DNA of 41,126 bases from Lachnoclostridium edouardi (GTDB lineage: Bacteria > Bacillota > Clostridia > Lachnospirales > Lachnospiraceae): NCBI RefSeq assembly GCF_900240245.1, contig NZ_OESQ01000001.1, positions 1,858,545 to 1,899,670 of the forward strand, read 5' to 3'. The notes under the pieces are model-generated. The model worked only from the letters and a program-made list of their open reading frames with translations, had not been told where the DNA came from and did not search any database. Position numbers and translations under genes: made by a program. Each line of letters opens with the position of its first letter. Within the stretch, counting starts at the first letter, position 1. Positions 25,691 to 35,475 of the stretch are shown here, piece after piece.

Positions 25691-26791
25691 ATGGCTGATA
25701 TTGTTTTAAATGGAATCTGCAAATCTTATGCAAATAGATTTCAGGCAGTAAAAGATTTTAATATGGAAATTAAGGACAAGGAATTTATTATTTTTGTAGG
25801 GCCCTCCAGCTGCGGCAAATCCACTACATTGAGAATGATTGCAGGGCTGGAACAGATTTCTGCAGGGGAGCTGTACATAGACGGAAAGCTGGTAAATCAT
25901 GTAGAGCCAAAAGAAAGGGATATTGCCATGGTGTTCCAGAACTACGCCTTGTATCCCCATATGACTGTATATGAAAATATGGCTTTTGCCCTAAAGCTAA
26001 GAAAGCTGCCTAAAGCAGTTATTGATCAAAAGGTAAAAGAAGCGGCAGGGATTTTAGGGCTGGAGGACTTACTTAGGAGGAAGCCTAAGGCCCTTTCCGG
26101 CGGTCAACGTCAAAGAGTGGCAATGGGTCGGGCTATTGTAAGAAATCCAAAAGTGTTTTTAATGGACGAGCCCTTATCTAATTTGGACGCCAAGCTAAGA
26201 GTCCAGATGAGAGCGGAAATTTCAAAGCTTCACCAAAGGCTGGGGGCTACTATGATTTATGTAACCCACGATCAGACAGAGGCTATGACTTTAGGCACCA
26301 GAATTGTAGTGATGAAGGATGGGATTGTACAGCAGATTGGTACGCCGAAAAATTTGTATGACGCGCCGGCTAATTTGTTTGTGGCAGGATTTATAGGTTC
26401 CCCCAGAATGAATATTTTGGAGGCAGTCTGCCTGAGAAGCAAAGAGAAGGAGAAGCGGGCGGAGCTGTTATTCTGCGGCAGCAGGATTTTACTTCCAGAG
26501 GAAAAATCTGAGAAGCTGCTTAAAATGTATGAAGAAAAGTCTGTAGTTATTGGTATCAGGCCGGAGGATTTATGTGAAGGCAGAAGTGAGAATGACATGG
26601 TAATGAAGGCAAAGGTAGATGTATATGAGCTGGCCGGGGCAGAGGCGTATATTTACTTTACCTTAGGAGAAAATGAAATGGTAGCCAGAGTCAGCCCTCA
26701 GACAGAAGTCAGAGTAGGGGATGAGATAAATTTATATGTGAACAGCAGGAGAATTCATTTATTTGATAAAGAAACAGGCTTAGCAATTTGA
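25691..26791 (+). CDS. ugpC: ABC transporter ATP-binding protein, MalK/UgpC/MsmK type
   Basis: The 366-residue ATPase powers the transporter encoded just upstream. Walker A is GPSSCGKSTT (about residue 37), the Q-loop is FQNYALYPHM, the signature is LSGGQRQRVAMGRAIVRNP, and Walker B is VFLMDEPLSNLDA. The H-loop YVTHDQTEAM is intact, and a C-terminal TOBE/OB regulatory domain begins near 235. MsmK-like ATPases can serve several CUT1 transporters. GGGAGGAAAG precedes the start. A terminator follows. Confidence 0.94.
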   Translation: MADIVLNGICKSYANRFQAVKDFNMEIKDKEFIIFVGPSSCGKSTTLRMIAGLEQISAGELYIDGKLVNHVEPKERDIAMVFQNYALYPHMTVYENMAFALKLRKLPKAVIDQKVKEAAGILGLEDLLRRKPKALSGGQRQRVAMGRAIVRNPKVFLMDEPLSNLDAKLRVQMRAEISKLHQRLGATMIYVTHDQTEAMTLGTRIVVMKDGIVQQIGTPKNLYDAPANLFVAGFIGSPRMNILEAVCLRSKEKEKRAELLFCGSRILLPEEKSEKLLKMYEEKSVVIGIRPEDLCEGRSENDMVMKAKVDVYELAGAEAYIYFTLGENEMVARVSPQTEVRVGDEINLYVNSRRIHLFDKETGLAI

Positions 26792-26831
26792 AGTATATAC
26801 TCATAAGCCATATAATTGCATAATAATTTTT

Positions 26832-26890
26832 AAGAGGCTAAGGTTAAATAATCAGAAGGCAAAACTAATTATTTAACTGTGGCCTCTTTT
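26832..26890 (+). terminator. Terminator after the ABC operon
   Basis: A long interrupted stem pairs AAGAGGC (26832-26838) with GCCTCTT (26882-26888), and an inner GGTTAAATAAT with ATTATTTAACT, ending in TTTT. It stands 41 bases after the ATPase gene and separates the operon from the ATP synthase genes. Confidence 0.75.
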
Positions 26891-27193
26891 GCCTGTTTAT
26901 TATTAAGGTTACAAAAAACAAAAAAATTACTGAATATTTTTTAGAAAAATTTTAATCGTGGTGTAAAAATAACGTAAAAAAGAAAGGAGAACTGATTAAA
27001 AGTTTCATAAAAATAAACGAGAAAAACGAAAAAATTTATGCTTAGTTTATAAAAAATTGTACATTTATTAATACAATCATTAAAAAAGGGGCAATATTGA
27101 CAAACGGAAGTGATAGCAGTAATGTAGGCAGGTAAAATAAAGATAGGGGGTTGTGGATAAAATAATAAAAATACTGGAAAGGAAAGGTGTTTT
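26891..27193. other. AT-rich leader region upstream of the ATP synthase operon
   Basis: These 303 bases contain no credible gene. They hold an orphan ribosome site AAAGGAG (26983-26989) whose surroundings nearly match the one before atpE, followed by a 17-codon frame that could only start at CTG (26992-27045). They also hold an inverted repeat ATTGTA/TACAAT (27056-27061 and 27072-27077) and the atp promoter. Confidence 0.5.
27097..27125 (+). promoter_or_regulatory. Promoter of the atp operon
   Basis: A perfect TTGACA (27097-27102) and TAATGT (27120-27125) are 17 bases apart and lie 69 bases before atpB. Confidence 0.7.
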
Positions 27194-27883
27194 ATGGGAG
27201 ATATAGCGACACAAATTACAGAAGAGCTAACGTGTGAAACAGCTTTTACAATTCCTCTGCTGGGGGGAATCCCAGTAGCAGAATCCGTGGTAGTAACATG
27301 GATTATTATGGCAGCTATGGTAATACTGTCTATGATATTTGTAAGAAATCTGAAGGTAGAAAACGCAGGACGAAAACAGCTGGCTTTGGAATCTTCAATC
27401 AGTTTTTTAAATAATTTTTTTACTGATATTTTGGGAGAAAGCGGAAAGGGATATATTCCCTACCTGATAACAGTGGCCCTTTATATTGGCATAGCAAATT
27501 TAATAGGACTGTTGGGCTTTAAGCCGCCTACAAAGGACTTAAATGTGACGGCAGCTCTGGCCATTATGAGTATCTTTCTAATTGAATACTCAGGCTTTCA
27601 CAAAAAGGGTTTAAAGCGGTGGCTGAAAAGCTTTGCCGAACCCCTTCCAATTATTACCCCAATTAACATATTGGAAATTTTTATTAAGCCAGTATCTCTT
27701 TGTATGCGGCTTTTTGGAAATGTAATCGGTTCCTTTGTTGTAATGGAGCTGATTAAAATGGTGCTGCCGGTAATTTTTCCAATTCCGTTCAGCATGTATT
27801 TTGATATTTTTGACGGTCTGATTCAGACTTATGTATTTGTATTTTTAACAGCTCTTTTTATGAAAGAGTCATTAGAGGATTAA
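27194..27883 (+). CDS. atpB: ATP synthase F0 subunit a (AtpB)
   Basis: Subunit a forms the ion half-channels against the c-ring. The 229-residue membrane protein has about five to six helices. The essential arginine is in [14 protein letters not shown], and the C-terminal helix [21 protein letters not shown] is typical. It opens the operon atpB-E-F-H-A-G-D-C; no atpI precedes it. Confidence 0.93.
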   Translation: MGDIATQITEELTCETAFTIPLLGGIPVAESVVVTWIIMAAMVILSMIFVRNLKVENAGRKQLALESSISFLNNFFTDILGESGKGYIPYLITVALYIGIANLIGLLGFKPPTKDLNVTAALAIMSIFLIEYSGFHKKGLKRWLKSFAEPLPIITPINILEIFIKPVSLCMRLFGNVIGSFVVMELIKMVLPVIFPIPFSMYFDIFDGLIQTYVFVFLTALFMKESLED

Positions 27884-27936
27884 AAAAAGGAAAAAGTAAA
27901 ATCAAAGAATTAAGGGAAAAAGAAAGGAGAACGATT

Positions 27937-28152
27937 ATGTTAGTAGCAATCGGAGCAAGTATCGCAGTTTTAACAGGAGCAGGAGCAGGAATCGGTATTG
28001 GTTTGGCAACATCAAAAGCAGTGGACGCAATTGCAAGACAGCCTGAGGCAGAGGGAAAAATCAGCAAGGCGCTGCTGTTAGGATGTGCGCTTGCAGAGGC
28101 AACAGCAATTTATGGTTTCGTTATCGCACTTTTGATTCTGTTTGTAAGATAA
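27937..28152 (+). CDS. atpE: ATP synthase F0 subunit c (AtpE)
   Basis: This 71-residue hairpin protein forms the rotor ring. Helix 1 carries the GAGAGIGIG packing motif, the polar loop is [10 protein letters not shown], and the ion-binding carboxylate is the Glu in [12 protein letters not shown] on helix 2. The residues that complete the sodium site in Ilyobacter (Gln on helix 1, Ser after the Glu) are replaced by Ile and Ala, which favours proton coupling. AAAGGAG precedes the ATG. Confidence 0.95.
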   Translation: MLVAIGASIAVLTGAGAGIGIGLATSKAVDAIARQPEAEGKISKALLLGCALAEATAIYGFVIALLILFVR

Positions 28153-28181
28153 TAGTATAAAGAGAAAGGCAGGTGAGTAAG

Positions 28182-28682
28182 GTGCTTCGTTTAGACGTGA
28201 ACCTTATATTTACCATTATTAATCTGATTGTCCTTTATCTTTTAATGAAAAAATTTCTCATTCAGCCAGTAAACGGAATCATGGAAAAACGGAAGGCTAT
28301 GATAGAAGAGCAGATGGGCAGGGCCAGAGACAGTGAAAATCAGGCCATGAAGCTGAAGGAATCCTATGAGAAAATAATCAGTACAGCTGAGAATGAGTCT
28401 GACAAAATTATTGAGGCAGCTAAGGCTGATGCGAAGCTTGAGAGAGAGCGTATGCTGAAAGAAGCAAACAATGAGGCAGAGCGGATTTTGACTACTGCCA
28501 GAAATAATGCAAAGGCAGACCAGGAAAAGACCTTGGAGGAAACCAGGTCTCAGATTGCCGGTCTGGCAGTTCTGGCCGCTGAAAAATTATTGTCAGGAGG
28601 AAGCAGTCAGAAGGGAAACCAGATGCTTTATGATCAATTTTTAGCACAGGCAGGTGAAGCTAATGACACAGATGGCAGTTAA
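28182..28682 (+). CDS. atpF: ATP synthase F0 subunit b (AtpF)
   Basis: Subunit b is the peripheral stalk. It has one N-terminal membrane helix (LIFTIINLIVLYLLMKKFL) followed by a long charged coiled coil. Two GTG starts are possible: 28173 and 28182. The second (MLRLDVNLIF) is preferred, because AGGTGAG is five bases upstream and the N-terminus fits the family. The product has 166 residues. The gene end overlaps atpH by 20 bases. Confidence 0.9.
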   Translation: MLRLDVNLIFTIINLIVLYLLMKKFLIQPVNGIMEKRKAMIEEQMGRARDSENQAMKLKESYEKIISTAENESDKIIEAAKADAKLERERMLKEANNEAERILTTARNNAKADQEKTLEETRSQIAGLAVLAAEKLLSGGSSQKGNQMLYDQFLAQAGEANDTDGS

Positions 28683-29166
28683 TTATGGAAAGGCTTTGCT
28701 TTGTCTGGGAGTGGAGCCTGAGGAGATGGAGCAGGCTGCAGAAATATTTGAAAAAGTCCCCCAGCTTTTCAAAATTTTGTCTCATCCTATGGTTCCCATG
28801 GGAAAAAAGGAAGCAGTGATTAATCAGGTATTTTCTGGAAAGCTTGGGAATTTTTTTAAGGTTCTATGTAAGAATCAGGATTTAGGACAGCTGAAGGAAA
28901 TACAAAAAGTATATAAAGAATGCTGGAACGAAAAGAACCATATTCTTACAGTAAAAATGACGTACGCAGAGCCTCCAAAACAGGAACAGCTGGAGGGCAT
29001 AAAAGATTTTCTGTGCAGAGAATTTCATACAGATGATGTGGATATGCAGATGGAGCAGGATAAAAGACTGCTGGGAGGATTTACTCTCAGAACAGGAAGC
29101 AGTGAAATAGACTGGAGCCTGAAAGGCCGTATTCTGCAGCTGCAGCAGAAATTAGTTGGGAGGTAA
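28663..29166 (+). CDS. atpH: ATP synthase F1 subunit delta (AtpH)
   Basis: Delta joins the peripheral stalk to the F1 head. The ATG at 28663 ([13 protein letters not shown]) is chosen since AGGTGA is five bases upstream; the in-frame GTG at 28654 lies inside that site. The 167-residue protein has the N-terminal helical domain ([20 protein letters not shown]) and the C-terminal motif [20 protein letters not shown]. Confidence 0.91.
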   Translation: MTQMAVNYGKALLCLGVEPEEMEQAAEIFEKVPQLFKILSHPMVPMGKKEAVINQVFSGKLGNFFKVLCKNQDLGQLKEIQKVYKECWNEKNHILTVKMTYAEPPKQEQLEGIKDFLCREFHTDDVDMQMEQDKRLLGGFTLRTGSSEIDWSLKGRILQLQQKLVGR

Positions 29167-29171
29167 GCAGG

Positions 29172-30680
29172 TTGGGAGCAATCAATTCAGAAGAAATAAT
29201 TTCCATTCTGAAAGAAGAAATAGAAAATTATGATATGGTGACAGAAGCCAGAGAAATGGGAAATGTAATCTGGACAGGAGACGGGATTGCAACTGTTTAT
29301 GGAATAGACCACGCAATGTACGGCGAGATTGTGACCTTTGAAAATGGTTTAAAGGGCATGGTCCAGGACATTAGAAGAAATGAAATCGGCTGTCTGTTGT
29401 TCGGCGGAGAGGCTGGGATTAAGGAAGGTACAAAGGTATACAGAACAGGAAAGAAAGTCGGAGTTCCAGTTGGAGAAAACTTTATTGGACGTGTAGTAAA
29501 CGCTTTGGGAGCTCCAATTGACGGAAAAGGAGAAATCGAGGCCAGAGATTACCGCCCGGTGGAGGAGGAGGCCCCTGGAATTATTGACAGAAAATCAGTG
29601 TCAGTCCCTATGGAGACAGGAATTCTGGCTATAGATTCTATGTTTCCTATAGGAAGAGGACAAAGAGAGCTGATTATTGGAGACAGGCAGACAGGAAAAA
29701 CCTCTATTGCAGTAGATACTATTTTAAATCAAAAGGGCAAGGATGTTATCTGTGTATATGTAGCCATTGGACAGAAGGCCTCTACTGTGGCAAAGCTAGT
29801 TTCCACTTTAGAAAAATACGGCGCTATGGATTACACCATTGTATTCAGCGCTACTGCCAGCGAATGCGCGCCTCTGCAGTATATTGTTCCTTATTCAGGA
29901 ACAGCTATGGCAGAGTATTTTATGTATCAGGGGAAAGACGTACTGATTGTATATGACGATTTATCTAAGCACGCGGTGGCTTACCGTGCATTATCTTTAT
30001 TATTGGAGCGTTCCCCAGGCCGTGAAGCTTATCCGGGAGACGTATTTTATCTGCATTCCAGACTTTTGGAAAGATCCAGCCGTTTAAGTGATGAAAAGGG
30101 CGGCGGTTCTATTACAGCCCTTCCTATTATTGAAACCCAGGCAGGAGATGTGTCCGCCTATATTCCCACTAATGTAATTTCTATTACTGACGGTCAGATT
30201 TTCTTGGAAAGCGATCTGTTCTTTTCCGGAAACAGGCCTGCAGTAAACGTAGGTCTTTCTGTATCCAGAGTAGGAGGAGCAGCCCAAACAAAGGCCATGA
30301 AAAAGGCCAGCGGAAGTATTCGTATTGATCTGGCACAGTATAGGGAGATGGAAGTATTTACCCAGTTCAGTTCAGACCTGGACGCTTCCACAAAGGCTCA
30401 GCTTCAGTACGGAAAATGCTTAATGGAGCTGTTAAAGCAACCACTTTGTCATCCACTAAGTCTTGCCCATCAGGTAATAACTTTGTGGACAGCGTCCCAT
30501 AAAATTATGATGGATGTGGATATCTCCAAGGTAAAAGAATTCCAGATGAATATGTTATCATATTTTGATACAAAGCATCCTGAGATTATTAAGGAAATTC
30601 AGGAGCAAAAAGTGCTTTCTGATGAGTTGGGAGAAAAAATTGTAAAGGCAGCAGAAGAATTTAAGCAAAAAAGCAGGTGA
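29172..30680 (+). CDS. atpA: ATP synthase F1 subunit alpha (AtpA)
   Basis: Alpha forms the non-catalytic nucleotide sites of the hexamer. The 502-residue protein has Walker [10 protein letters not shown], the DxxG-like [12 protein letters not shown] region and the arginine-finger segment [15 protein letters not shown] ([15 protein letters not shown]). Translation must start at TTG (29172), with GGGAGGT seven bases upstream. The start follows the atpH stop by only five bases. Confidence 0.95.
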   Translation: MGAINSEEIISILKEEIENYDMVTEAREMGNVIWTGDGIATVYGIDHAMYGEIVTFENGLKGMVQDIRRNEIGCLLFGGEAGIKEGTKVYRTGKKVGVPVGENFIGRVVNALGAPIDGKGEIEARDYRPVEEEAPGIIDRKSVSVPMETGILAIDSMFPIGRGQRELIIGDRQTGKTSIAVDTILNQKGKDVICVYVAIGQKASTVAKLVSTLEKYGAMDYTIVFSATASECAPLQYIVPYSGTAMAEYFMYQGKDVLIVYDDLSKHAVAYRALSLLLERSPGREAYPGDVFYLHSRLLERSSRLSDEKGGGSITALPIIETQAGDVSAYIPTNVISITDGQIFLESDLFFSGNRPAVNVGLSVSRVGGAAQTKAMKKASGSIRIDLAQYREMEVFTQFSSDLDASTKAQLQYGKCLMELLKQPLCHPLSLAHQVITLWTASHKIMMDVDISKVKEFQMNMLSYFDTKHPEIIKEIQEQKVLSDELGEKIVKAAEEFKQKSR

Positions 30681-30684
30681 CGGT

Positions 30685-31575
30685 ATGGCAAATGCAAAAG
30701 AAATCCAAAACCGCATGAAAAGTATTTGTGATACAATGAAAATCACAAATGCTATGTATATGATTTCATCTTCTAAGTTAAAGCGGGCTAGAAAAGCGCT
30801 TGCAGATACGGAGCCTTATTTCTATGCACTGCAGGCCGGAATAGGAAGAATTTTAAGACATATTCCTGATATAGAGCATAGATATTTTGATGAAAGGCTG
30901 GAAAAGCCTAAGGAAGAGAGAAAAAAAGGATATATTGTTGTATCGGGAGATAAAGGGCTGGCCGGCTCCTACAACCATAATATTTTTAAACTGGCAGAGG
31001 CTAAGGCGGCAGAGGGCGGCCATGTGGAGCTTTTTATCCTGGGAGAAGTGGGAAGACAATATTTCTCCAAAAAGAATATGGAAATAGACACCAGCTTCCG
31101 CTATACAGTTCAGAAGCCTACTATGCACAGAGCCAGAATGATAGCGGAAAGAATGATTGAAAATTATTTAGACGGACAGCTGGATGAAGTTTCTATTATA
31201 TATACAAAAATGGTAAATCCTGTTTCTATGGAGACTGAAGTACAGCAGCTGCTTCCCCTTCATAAGGCAAAGTTTGGAGATCTGAAGGATCTTGTGGAAA
31301 TTCATCAGGAGGAAATAGCTTTTGTACCGTCGGCAGAAGAGCTGTTAAACAGAATTGTGCCAAATTATTTAAGCGGTATTATATACGGCTGTTTGGTAGA
31401 ATCCTATGCCAGTGAACAAAACTCCAGAATGACTGCTATGGATTCTGCCACAAACAGTGCAAAAGAAATGCTCAGAGACTTGTCCATTCAGTACAACAGA
31501 GTGCGGCAGGCAGCTATCACACAGGAAATTACGGAAATCGCGGCTGGAGCAAAGGCTCAAAAGCAGAAGCGGTAG
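30685..31575 (+). CDS. atpG: ATP synthase F1 subunit gamma (AtpG)
   Basis: Gamma is the central rotating shaft. The 296-residue protein has the long N-terminal helix (EIQNRMKSICDTMKITNAMYMISSSK broken here as EIQNRMKSICDTMKIT then NAMYMISSSKL), the VSGDKGLAGSYNHNI motif and the conserved C-terminal helix MTAMDSATNSAKEML. It begins four bases after atpA. Confidence 0.94.
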   Translation: MANAKEIQNRMKSICDTMKITNAMYMISSSKLKRARKALADTEPYFYALQAGIGRILRHIPDIEHRYFDERLEKPKEERKKGYIVVSGDKGLAGSYNHNIFKLAEAKAAEGGHVELFILGEVGRQYFSKKNMEIDTSFRYTVQKPTMHRARMIAERMIENYLDGQLDEVSIIYTKMVNPVSMETEVQQLLPLHKAKFGDLKDLVEIHQEEIAFVPSAEELLNRIVPNYLSGIIYGCLVESYASEQNSRMTAMDSATNSAKEMLRDLSIQYNRVRQAAITQEITEIAAGAKAQKQKR

Positions 31576-33024
<1,449 letters not shown>

Positions 33025-33028
33025 TAGA

Positions 33029-33442
33029 ATGAATACATTCGGTTTAAGTATTATAGCCAGTGACAAGGACTTTTACCACGGACGAGGAAGCAGCCTGGTG
33101 CTGCCTACCTTAGACGGAGAATTTGCTATTCTGGCCCACCATTCAGACATGATGATTGCAGTAGTTCCCGGTGAAATGAGATTTGTCACTGAGGACGGAG
33201 AAAATCACGTGGTGGTAGTGGGCGGTGGATTTGCCCAGGTGATTAATAATCGTGTAACAGTGCTGACAGCATCTGTGGAAAAGCCGGAGGAAATCGACTT
33301 AAAAAGGGCAAAAGAAGCAGAAGAGCGGGCAGAAGAACAGCTGCGCCAGAAGCAGAGTATGCAGGAGTACTACGTATCAAAAGCTTCTCTGGCCAGGGCG
33401 ATGTCCAGACTGAAAGCAGGTCAGAAATATAATCAGGGATAA
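33029..33442 (+). CDS. atpC: ATP synthase F1 subunit epsilon (AtpC)
   Basis: Epsilon links the rotor to the c-ring and can inhibit ATP hydrolysis. The 137-residue protein has the N-terminal beta sandwich (LPTLDGEFAILAHHSDMMIAVVPGEM) and the C-terminal two-helix domain (KRAKEAEERAEEQLRQKQ). It is the last gene of the operon. Confidence 0.93.
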   Translation: MNTFGLSIIASDKDFYHGRGSSLVLPTLDGEFAILAHHSDMMIAVVPGEMRFVTEDGENHVVVVGGGFAQVINNRVTVLTASVEKPEEIDLKRAKEAEERAEEQLRQKQSMQEYYVSKASLARAMSRLKAGQKYNQG

Positions 33443-33533
33443 ACAAAAAAGTGTGCGCCTTTGGTAGCTACTCATAAAACAGTATCAACCAATAAATTGA
33501 AATAGGGTAGCTGCCATACAGGGTGCAGAAAAG

Positions 33534-33571
33534 AGCGAGTAAGAAATGAAGCGTTTCTTGCCCGCTTTTTT
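33534..33571 (+). terminator. Rho-independent terminator of the atp operon
   Basis: AGCGAGTAAGAAA (33534-33546) pairs with TTTCTTGCCCGCT (33554-33566) with one mismatch and one G-U pair, followed by six T. It lies 91 bases after atpC and marks the end of the housekeeping part of the window. Confidence 0.8.
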
Positions 33572-33579
33572 CATGCTCC

Positions 33580-33695
33580 TTGTTACGCAATAGGGGTTGA
33601 AAAAGCCTTGATATAAGCGGCTTTGCGGGTGCGTTTTCCGCGTGGCAACGGTTTTATATCTTTTTTCTCAAAAACGCCTTTCTACTGCGTAACAA
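33580..33695. repeat. 116-bp segment bounded by inverted TTGTTACGCARTAG repeats
   Basis: TTGTTACGCAATAG (33580-33593) and CTACTGCGTAACAA (33682-33695) form 14-base terminal inverted repeats with one difference. The interior is also loosely palindromic (for example TGATATAAGCGG against a reverse-strand AGATATAAAACCG). On the minus strand a 31-codon open stretch ends at 33583 (FEKKDIKPLPRGKR...). It could be a MITE-like insertion or the end of a lost gene. Confidence 0.45.
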
Positions 33696-33981
33696 ATCTG
33701 TGGTAATTATCCGAGGGAGCATAGACCGCCTATCTTGGATTTTCCTATGTTGGAAAAGCCTACATTGGATTATCCAACATTGGAAAAACCTACGTTGGAA
33801 AATCCAACGCAATTAAATAAAGATATAAATAACTAAAGAAATACCAAATACGGATTTAATTAAATATCCATTCCCTAATCCCTCTCCTTTGGGGCAAGGC
33901 AAAGCGGCAGAGCCGCCGGAATGGAAAGGAATGGAACGGAAACGGCAATATAAAAATATCGTTTGTTATGTTACGCAGTAG
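33693..33981 (+). pseudogene. Remnant of a RepA-like replication initiator from an integrative element
   Basis: The open stretch 33693-33836 encodes PMLEKPTLDYPTLEKPTLEN, a proline/threonine repeat region of the kind seen in the linker of RepA/DUF6017-type initiators on Firmicutes integrative elements. It stops at 33834 after NKDINN. A second frame takes over at 33829 (TKEIPNTDLIKYPFPNPSPL, then GQGKAAEPPEWKGMERK) and runs to a TAG at 33979. Together the two look like one linker split by a small indel near 33815-33830. Both DNA-binding N-terminus and C-terminal domain are missing. Family assignment is from memory of typical linkers. Confidence 0.55.
33729..33803 (+). repeat. Five tandem 15-bp coding repeats (CCTAYRTTGGAWWWW-like)
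   Basis: Five head-to-tail units of 15 bases with a partial sixth (33804-33809) encode P-(T/M/I)-L-(E/D)-x. Units differ at a few bases, mostly at the fourth, sixth and last positions. They are in frame with the RepA-like remnant. Confidence 0.85.
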
Positions 33982-33991
33982 AACCTTATTT

Positions 33992-34178
33992 TTAAGGGTG
34001 GGAGTATAAAACCCTTACTCCTGCCCTTATCTCCGCTGTAATGCCGTTTAAATCAAGCGAGAAGCACTCTTTATCGCATAACATTCCATACTGGATAGAG
34101 AGCGTAAGCGGTTTATCCGATTGCGCTCTCTTGGCTGCCCGACAGCAAAGACAGGGAAAGCCGTCAAGGACGCGCAAG
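33992..34178 (-). pseudogene. 3' fragment of an unrecognised accessory gene, cut by the IS3 element
   Basis: The minus-strand frame ending at 33992 reads RVLDGFPCLCCRAAKRAQ, then SDKPLTLSIQYGMLCDKE and ending VRVLYSHP. Its only start codon lies inside the IS end, so the real 5' end was removed or displaced. I do not recognise the family. Codon use and position suggest an accessory gene of the same integrative element. Confidence 0.4.
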
Positions 34179-34207
34179 TGAAGTGACCCCCAAAAGTTGG
34201 ACAAGAG

Positions 34208-35056
34208 TTATGCGGCAAAGCCGTTTTGAATTCTGTATTGGACAGGACTTAATCCATTCAATTTTTCTTTGATTCGGTTGTAGTTATAGTATTCAAGATA
34301 AGCGACCAGTTCCTGGCAGAACTCGTCTAATGATTGGAACGTCCGCAGGTATAGCAATTCCGATTTTAACAGTCCGAAAAAGTTTTCCATAACCGCATTG
34401 TCCAGACAGTTTCCCTTTCTGGACATACTTTGCCGAATGCCTTTTTCTAACAGTCTTTTTTGATACCTAACGTTCTGATATTGCCAGCCCTGATCCGAAT
34501 GAAGGATCAGCCCGCTGCTGTCCGGGAGCCGGGAGAACGCTTTATCCAGCATCTCATCCACCTGGCGGTAATTAGCCCGTTCACTGATGGCATAGCTGAT
34601 GATCTCACCATTATACAGGTCAAGCACAGGAGAGAGATAAAGTTTGCTTCCAAACAGGGAAAACTCAGTCACATCAGTTACCCATTTCTGATTCGGCCTT
34701 TCCGCATGGAAATCTCTAGCCAGTAGATTTGGTGCAATCTTGCCGACTTCTCCACGGTAAGAACGATACTTTTTCATTCGTACCATATATTTCAGGCCTG
34801 ATTCCTTCATCAGCTTTTGTACCGTCTTGTGGTTCAGACAAAAGCCCCTGTTGCGTAATTCCATACCAATCCGCCGATACCCGTACCGGCCTTGATTCTC
34901 CTGATAAATTGCTATGATTTCCGCCCTTTCTTTTGCGTATTTATCCACAGCATTGGCTTTCCGGGAATAGTAGTAGTATGTACTTCGGGGAATGCCGGCC
35001 AGTTTAAGTAATGCTGCCAGAGGATAATCACGCCTTAATTCTGTAACAGCAGCCAC
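34208..35056 (-). CDS. IS3-family transposase OrfB (DDE integrase domain)
   Basis: The 282-residue frame has the HTH_21 region (PRSTYYYYSRKAN, then GRYGYRRIGMELRNRGF) and the rve catalytic core. The core has first Asp in WVTDVTEFSLF, second in LILHSDQGWQYQ, and Glu in NAVMENFFGLLKSE. The GTG at 35056 is a formal start, but the frame is open upstream into orfA, and the active protein is probably the OrfAB fusion made by frameshifting. Confidence 0.93.
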   Translation of the reverse strand: MAAVTELRRDYPLAALLKLAGIPRSTYYYYSRKANAVDKYAKERAEIIAIYQENQGRYGYRRIGMELRNRGFCLNHKTVQKLMKESGLKYMVRMKKYRSYRGEVGKIAPNLLARDFHAERPNQKWVTDVTEFSLFGSKLYLSPVLDLYNGEIISYAISERANYRQVDEMLDKAFSRLPDSSGLILHSDQGWQYQNVRYQKRLLEKGIRQSMSRKGNCLDNAVMENFFGLLKSELLYLRTFQSLDEFCQELVAYLEYYNYNRIKEKLNGLSPVQYRIQNGFAA

Positions 35057-35064
35057 AACATCGC

Positions 35065-35433
35065 TTATTCGGGTTTTTCCCGCTTCTGAATTAAGGCGTT
35101 TAATTTTTTTAGGTAATCATTCTCCATTCTTAACCGGTAATTTTCTTCTGACAGCCGCTTGTTTTCCTGTTGCAGCTCCGACTGTTCCTGCTTGTATTGT
35201 AACACTTTTAGGCGAAACTCGCCATCAAAGCCTTTTTGTCGGCCAACCAGATTTCTGCTTAGAAGTCCTTTTGTACCATGCAGCTTATACAAGTTTACCC
35301 ATTTTTCAATTGGCGTACAGGATACGCAAAATTTCTCGGATGCCTCTTTGCGTGTATGCTCTTCCAGTACATACTGAACAACCGCTAATTTTAATTCCTC
35401 ACTGAACAATTCTTTTCCCATAGATTTCTGCAT
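35065..35433 (-). CDS. IS3-family transposase OrfA (helix-turn-helix, leucine zipper)
   Basis: The chosen start is ATG at 35433, inside the IS and after AAAGGG; the longer frame from 35757 runs through the IS end into the relaxase remnant. The 122-residue product has the helix-turn-helix EELKLAVVQYVLEEHTRKEA and a coiled coil QSELQQENKRLSEENYRLR used for multimerisation. Confidence 0.88.
   Translation of the reverse strand: MQKSMGKELFSEELKLAVVQYVLEEHTRKEASEKFCVSCTPIEKWVNLYKLHGTKGLLSRNLVGRQKGFDGEFRLKVLQYKQEQSELQQENKRLSEENYRLRMENDYLKKLNALIQKREKPE
35104..35110 (-). promoter_or_regulatory. A7 slippery heptamer for -1 frameshift OrfA to OrfB
   Basis: On the coding strand orfA reads CTA AAA AAA TTA, giving the X_XXY_YYZ heptamer A_AAA_AAA. 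OrfB is in the -1 frame relative to orfA and is open from this point, so slippage here yields an uninterrupted OrfAB. A short GCGGG/CCCG hairpin lies about 30 bases downstream. Confidence 0.8.
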
Positions 35434-35475
35434 CCCTTTCGTTGACTTTCTTGTCCAACTTTTGGGGTGCAGTTC

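Larger units (their letters stand above)
33680..33983. repeat. 15-bp perfect inverted repeat flanking the RepA-like remnant
   Basis: TTCTACTGCGTAACA (33680-33694) and TGTTACGCAGTAGAA (33969-33983) are exact reverse complements 274 bases apart. With the copy at 33581 the motif occurs three times in 400 bases, each at the edge of a gene fragment. Confidence 0.7.

Noticed and set aside
33485..33574. 29-codon minus-strand ORF (MKKAGKKRFISYSLFS...)
   Set aside because: The AGGAG is only about one base from the ATG and the frame overlaps the atp terminator stem, which explains part of its sequence. It may be element debris but is not supported as a gene.
33729..33809. CRISPR-like array
   Set aside because: Units are 15 bases, head to tail without spacers, and encode an in-frame protein repeat.
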